NCBI GenBank assembly: GCA_028274925.1
Contig: JAQCNR010000476.1
Span: 1 to 7,647, forward strand
Direction of reading: 5' to 3'
DNA length: 7,647 nt
Source of the DNA: Halovenus sp.
GTDB lineage: Archaea; Halobacteriota; Halobacteria; Halobacteriales; Haloarculaceae
In this document: positions 5,450-7,647 of the stretch, piece after piece
How the letters are laid out: the number at the start of each line of letters is the position of its first letter
Numbering within the stretch: the first letter of the stretch is position 1
Translations under genes and position numbers: made by a program
The notes under the pieces: model-generated
What the model was told of the DNA's origin: nothing
The model's input: the letters and a program-made list of their open reading frames with translations, nothing else
Databases searched by the model: none

Positions 5450-6505
5450 ATGAGCCATGACTCGAGCGAGCGACCTGACGGCGACCTGCGGAACACCGGC
5501 ATGTCTCTTCGCCACGACCGCAAGTGGGATTACGAACTCGACCGGATTACCGAGGCTGTCGCCGAACGCGACGCCGAGACTGTGGGCCTGCAGTTTCCTG
5601 AAGGACTGAAACGCCGTGGTCCGGGCGTTGCCGACGACCTGCGTGAACTGCTTCCCGACAACGTCTCTGTGATGATTTCGGGCCAGCCCTGCTACGGCGC
5701 CTGCGACCTGGACACCTACATGATGAAACGGACCGACGTGTTCGTCCACTTCGGGCACTCCCCGATGAAGGAGTCCGACCGCATTATCTACGTGCCACTG
5801 TTCTCCAACGTCGACGTCTTCCCAATCGTCGACCAAGCGCTGGAGGACGAACTCGCACCACCCGAAGAAGACCCGGACGTTGGTCTCGTGACGACGGCCC
5901 AGCACATGAACAAGTTCGACGAGATGCGCGAGTATCTCGAGGAGCGGGGCTACACCGTCCACGTCCGCCGTGGCGACGAGCGACTCACCAACGAAGGGCA
6001 GGTGCTCGGCTGTAACTACGCCTCTGCAGATGTCGACGCCGAACAGATGCTCTACGTCGGCGGCGGCAAGTTCCACCCACTCGGACTCGCGATGGAACAC
6101 CCCGAGAAACACGTTGTCATCGCCGACCCCGTCAACAACGCCGTCTCGGTCGCAGACACGGAGAAGTTCATGAAACAGCGCTACGCCACTGTCCACAAGG
6201 CGATGGACGCCGATAGCTGGGGCGTCATCTTCTGTACGAAAATCGGGCAGGGTCGCTGGGACCAGGCAGAGGAAATCGTCGAGAACAACGAGAACGCCTA
6301 CCTCATTACGATGGACGAAGTCACCCCGGACCGCCTCCGGAACTTCGGCCTCGACGCCTACGTGAACACTGGCTGTCCACGAATCACGACCGACGACGGC
6401 CCGCAGTTCCACAAGCCGATGCTCACTCCCGGCGAGTACAAGATTGCAATCGGCGAGAAACCACTCGATAGCCTGGAATTCGATACGTTCCACGGCACCT
6501 GGTAG
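5450..6505 (+). CDS. dph2: Dph2, 3-amino-3-carboxypropyl transferase for diphthamide synthesis
   Basis: This 351-residue protein is a full-length archaeal Dph2, the radical SAM-like enzyme that moves the 3-amino-3-carboxypropyl group of S-adenosylmethionine onto a histidine of elongation factor aEF2. It is the first step of diphthamide synthesis. The three cysteines that hold the [4Fe-4S] cluster are present, one per repeated domain: C85 in CYGACD, C188 in GCNYAS and C309 in NTGCPRI. Their spacing (103 and 121) is close to that of the Pyrococcus enzyme. The archaeal enzyme works as a homodimer in the cytosol. The first ATG adds a polar extension of about 17 residues before a second Met at 18. 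The TATA-like element 27.5 bp before the first ATG supports that start for a leaderless mRNA. The next genes on the same strand are two SAM-dependent methyltransferases. Confidence 0.96.
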   Translation: MSHDSSERPDGDLRNTGMSLRHDRKWDYELDRITEAVAERDAETVGLQFPEGLKRRGPGVADDLRELLPDNVSVMISGQPCYGACDLDTYMMKRTDVFVHFGHSPMKESDRIIYVPLFSNVDVFPIVDQALEDELAPPEEDPDVGLVTTAQHMNKFDEMREYLEERGYTVHVRRGDERLTNEGQVLGCNYASADVDAEQMLYVGGGKFHPLGLAMEHPEKHVVIADPVNNAVSVADTEKFMKQRYATVHKAMDADSWGVIFCTKIGQGRWDQAEEIVENNENAYLITMDEVTPDRLRNFGLDAYVNTGCPRITTDDGPQFHKPMLTPGEYKIAIGEKPLDSLEFDTFHGTW

Positions 6506-6512
6506 CGAGGCC

Positions 6513-6520
6513 TACTTACT
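6513..6520 (+). promoter_or_regulatory. Weak TATA-like element before the class I methyltransferase
   Basis: TACTTACT is centred about 26.5 bp upstream of the ATG at 6543, inside the 37-bp gap after dph2, and there is no Shine-Dalgarno sequence before that ATG. The spacing matches the other starts in the window, but the match to a haloarchaeal TATA box is poor. Co-transcription from the dph2 promoter is equally possible. Confidence 0.3.
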
Positions 6521-6542
6521 GCCGGCGCTCGTAGCGCTGCCA

Positions 6543-7097
6543 ATGGGATTTCATACGTTCGACCCGGACCAGATCGACAGGCTCGAAGACCCGACCCGCT
6601 TCAGATTTTGCTCACGAGAGGAACTGCTCCAGTGGCTTCCGACCGGCCGGGCAGCGAACGTTCTCGACGTGGGGAGTGGCTCTGGGTTCTACACCGACGA
6701 AATTGCGCCCTCCGTCGGTCATCTTGTCGCGCTGGACGTGCAATCAGAAATGCACAGACAGTACCGCGAGCGTGGGATGCCCGACAACGTCGCGCCGGTG
6801 ACCGCCGAGGCTGGCGAACTACCGTTCGAAGACGAGGCGTTCGACGGGGCGTTCTCGACGATGACATTCCACGAGAGCGCGACCGAACACTCGGTCAAAG
6901 AACTGCATCGCGTGCTCGAACCCGGCGGGCGTGTCGTCATCGTCGACTGGTCGGCCGAGGGCAACGGCGAGGCCGGACCGCCGCGCTCGGAGCGATACAA
7001 CCTCGACCGCGCCCGCGTCTTCCTGAGTGACGCCGGATTCAGTATGCTTGAGGGCAGCGAGCGCTCGGAGACGTTCGCAATCGTCGCAGAGAAGTAA
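6543..7097 (+). CDS. Class I SAM-dependent methyltransferase, UbiE/Methyltransf_11 type, substrate unknown
   Basis: This 184-residue protein has a compact Rossmann methyltransferase core. Motif I is VLDVGSGSGFYTDEIA (about 40-55), and the acidic end of strand 2 is VALDV (62-66). AGELPFEDEAFDGAFS (90-105) marks motifs II-III, followed by RVLEPGGRVVIVDWS (123-137), the typical late motif of UbiE-like enzymes. It ends with the usual DAGF segment at 163-166. The frame is open further upstream into dph2, but MGFHTFDPDQ at 6543 is preferred: it leaves 37 bp after the dph2 stop and begins the conserved part directly. The substrate cannot be read from the sequence; small molecule, lipid or protein are all possible. 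Its place between dph2 and an RNA methylase suggests, but does not show, a role in translation. I know of no requirement for an extra methyltransferase of this type in archaeal diphthamide synthesis, where Dph5 does the methylation. Confidence 0.9.
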   Translation: MGFHTFDPDQIDRLEDPTRFRFCSREELLQWLPTGRAANVLDVGSGSGFYTDEIAPSVGHLVALDVQSEMHRQYRERGMPDNVAPVTAEAGELPFEDEAFDGAFSTMTFHESATEHSVKELHRVLEPGGRVVIVDWSAEGNGEAGPPRSERYNLDRARVFLSDAGFSMLEGSERSETFAIVAEK

Positions 7098-7151
7098 TTA
7101 CTACCAATTATTCCAAACTCTTTTGGTATTAACGAAAGTATTCCGATGTAG
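7098..7151 (+). promoter_or_regulatory. AT-rich promoter region of the METTL5-like gene
   Basis: This 54-bp intergenic segment is clearly richer in A/T than the coding sequence around it. Candidate TATA elements are CTTTTGG (7120-7126, about 29 bp before the ATG) and TATTAA (7127-7132, about 22 bp before it). The first has better spacing and the second a better sequence, so the exact box is unresolved. No Shine-Dalgarno sequence is seen. The bases just before the start read ATG-TAG-ATG, an immediate start-stop in the same frame. Confidence 0.5.
7113..7126 (+). terminator. Small hairpin with T-tract after the class I methyltransferase
   Basis: CCAAA (7113-7117) and TTTGG (7122-7126) can pair around a four-base loop, and an outer pair, TACCAA (7102-7107) with TTGGTA (7123-7128), is an alternative. 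Together with the T4 run at 7121-7124 this could help end the upstream transcript. It overlaps the likely promoter of the next gene, so it might instead be a regulator-binding site. Stem strength is modest. Confidence 0.3.
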
Positions 7152-7647
7152 ATGTCGACACGAAGCCAACTCACACAACAACTGGGAGTCGTCGCGGGGT
7201 TCGACGACCCGCGGGTGGACTTGGAGCAGTACCGGACACCGCCGGAGTTGGCCTCCTATCTCGTCCACGTAGCCGACCTGCAGGACGATATCGAGGACCA
7301 GCGAGTGATTGACCTGGGCTGTGGGACGGGGATGCTGGCGCTCGCAGCGACGCTGCGCGGCCCGCGACAGGTTGTCGGCGTGGATATCGACGGCGAAGCA
7401 CTGCGGACCGCCCAACAGAACCGCGGGCGAATTGCCGCCCGGAGTTCAGTCTCGTGGGTACAGGCCGACGCGACGCAGATACCGCTGACTGCGGATGGAG
7501 AGCCAACGGTCGTGATGAATCCGCCGTTCGGCGCACAGGACGGCAACGAGCACGCCGACCGGGCGTTTCTGGAGACGACTGCCGAGATTGCTGGCGTCTC
7601 GTACTCGATTCACAATGCAGGGAGCGCAGACTTCGTCGAGTCCTTTG
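7152..7647 (+). CDS. METTL5-like RNA N6-adenine methylase (COG2263 type), 3' end cut by window
   Basis: The frame from ATG 7152 stays open for 165 codons to the window edge, so the C-terminus is missing. It begins MSTRSQLTQQLGVV, and QYRTPPELA (26-34) is the conserved pre-motif of this family. The SAM-binding motif is DLGCGTGML (54-62), with VDID (77-80) ending strand 2. NPPF at 123-126, within NPPFGAQDGNEHADRAFL, is the catalytic motif for N6-methylation of adenine and the hallmark of METTL5 and its archaeal relatives. YSIHNAGS (151-158) also matches the family. Human METTL5 with TRMT112 methylates one adenosine of 18S rRNA; archaeal relatives are expected to act on 16S rRNA, but the site here is inference. 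A DNA methylase is less likely given the short N-terminus and no visible target-recognition domain. The gene follows the class I methyltransferase by 54 bp. Confidence 0.88.
   Translation, partial: MSTRSQLTQQLGVVAGFDDPRVDLEQYRTPPELASYLVHVADLQDDIEDQRVIDLGCGTGMLALAATLRGPRQVVGVDIDGEALRTAQQNRGRIAARSSVSWVQADATQIPLTADGEPTVVMNPPFGAQDGNEHADRAFLETTAEIAGVSYSIHNAGSADFVESF

Noticed and set aside
4982..6493. Minus-strand open frame of about 503 codons covering dph2 and hsp20
   Set aside because: It is antisense to a clear full-length dph2 and then overlaps hsp20 in another frame. Its composition changes abruptly part-way, as expected for a high-G+C shadow frame.
6444..6542. N-terminal extension of the class I methyltransferase into dph2
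   Set aside because: The extra 33 residues overlap the conserved C-terminus of dph2 and do not resemble the family. MGFHTFDPDQ is the natural start.

Overview
The window is a gene-dense stretch of a haloarchaeal chromosome. The evidence for that is high G+C, strongly acidic proteins, a hypusine-type aIF5A, an archaeal single-subunit-type Dph2, and AT-rich TATA-like elements centred about 28 bp upstream of start codons, which fits the leaderless transcripts usual in Halobacteria. The species cannot be fixed from the sequence. No insertion sequence, tRNA, rRNA or CRISPR is visible, and no gene-free gap exceeds about 90 bp.

Layout. A possible 3' end of a plus-strand gene (1-34) runs into the 3' end of a long minus-strand gene (36-1892). 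That gene encodes a 618-residue protein with an N-terminal four-cysteine zinc-ribbon-like motif, a roughly 500-residue Asp/Glu/Ser-rich linker without lysine, and a small basic C-terminal domain. Next on the minus strand is a two-gene unit: aIF5A (2726-3097) followed by an agmatinase-family ureohydrolase (1938-2726), sharing one base (TAATG). Upstream, also on the minus strand, is hsp20 (5004-5360) followed 18 bp later by an ABC1/UbiB-family membrane kinase-like protein (3153-4985, TTG start). An 89-bp divergent promoter region separates hsp20 from plus-strand dph2 (5450-6505). Dph2 is followed by a small SAM methyltransferase (6543-7097) and a METTL5-like RNA methylase cut by the window end (7152 onward).

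Themes. Much of the window concerns maturation of the translation apparatus: aIF5A and a ureohydrolase probably needed for its deoxyhypusine modification, Dph2 for diphthamide on aEF2, and a METTL5-like probable rRNA adenine methylase. The aIF5A-ureohydrolase overlap is the strongest functional link. It matches a non-canonical, agmatine-based deoxyhypusine route already proposed for Haloferax volcanii. The long acidic zinc-ribbon protein is the least understood gene. I found no wholly new multi-gene system, and most genes are recognisable haloarchaeal housekeeping genes.
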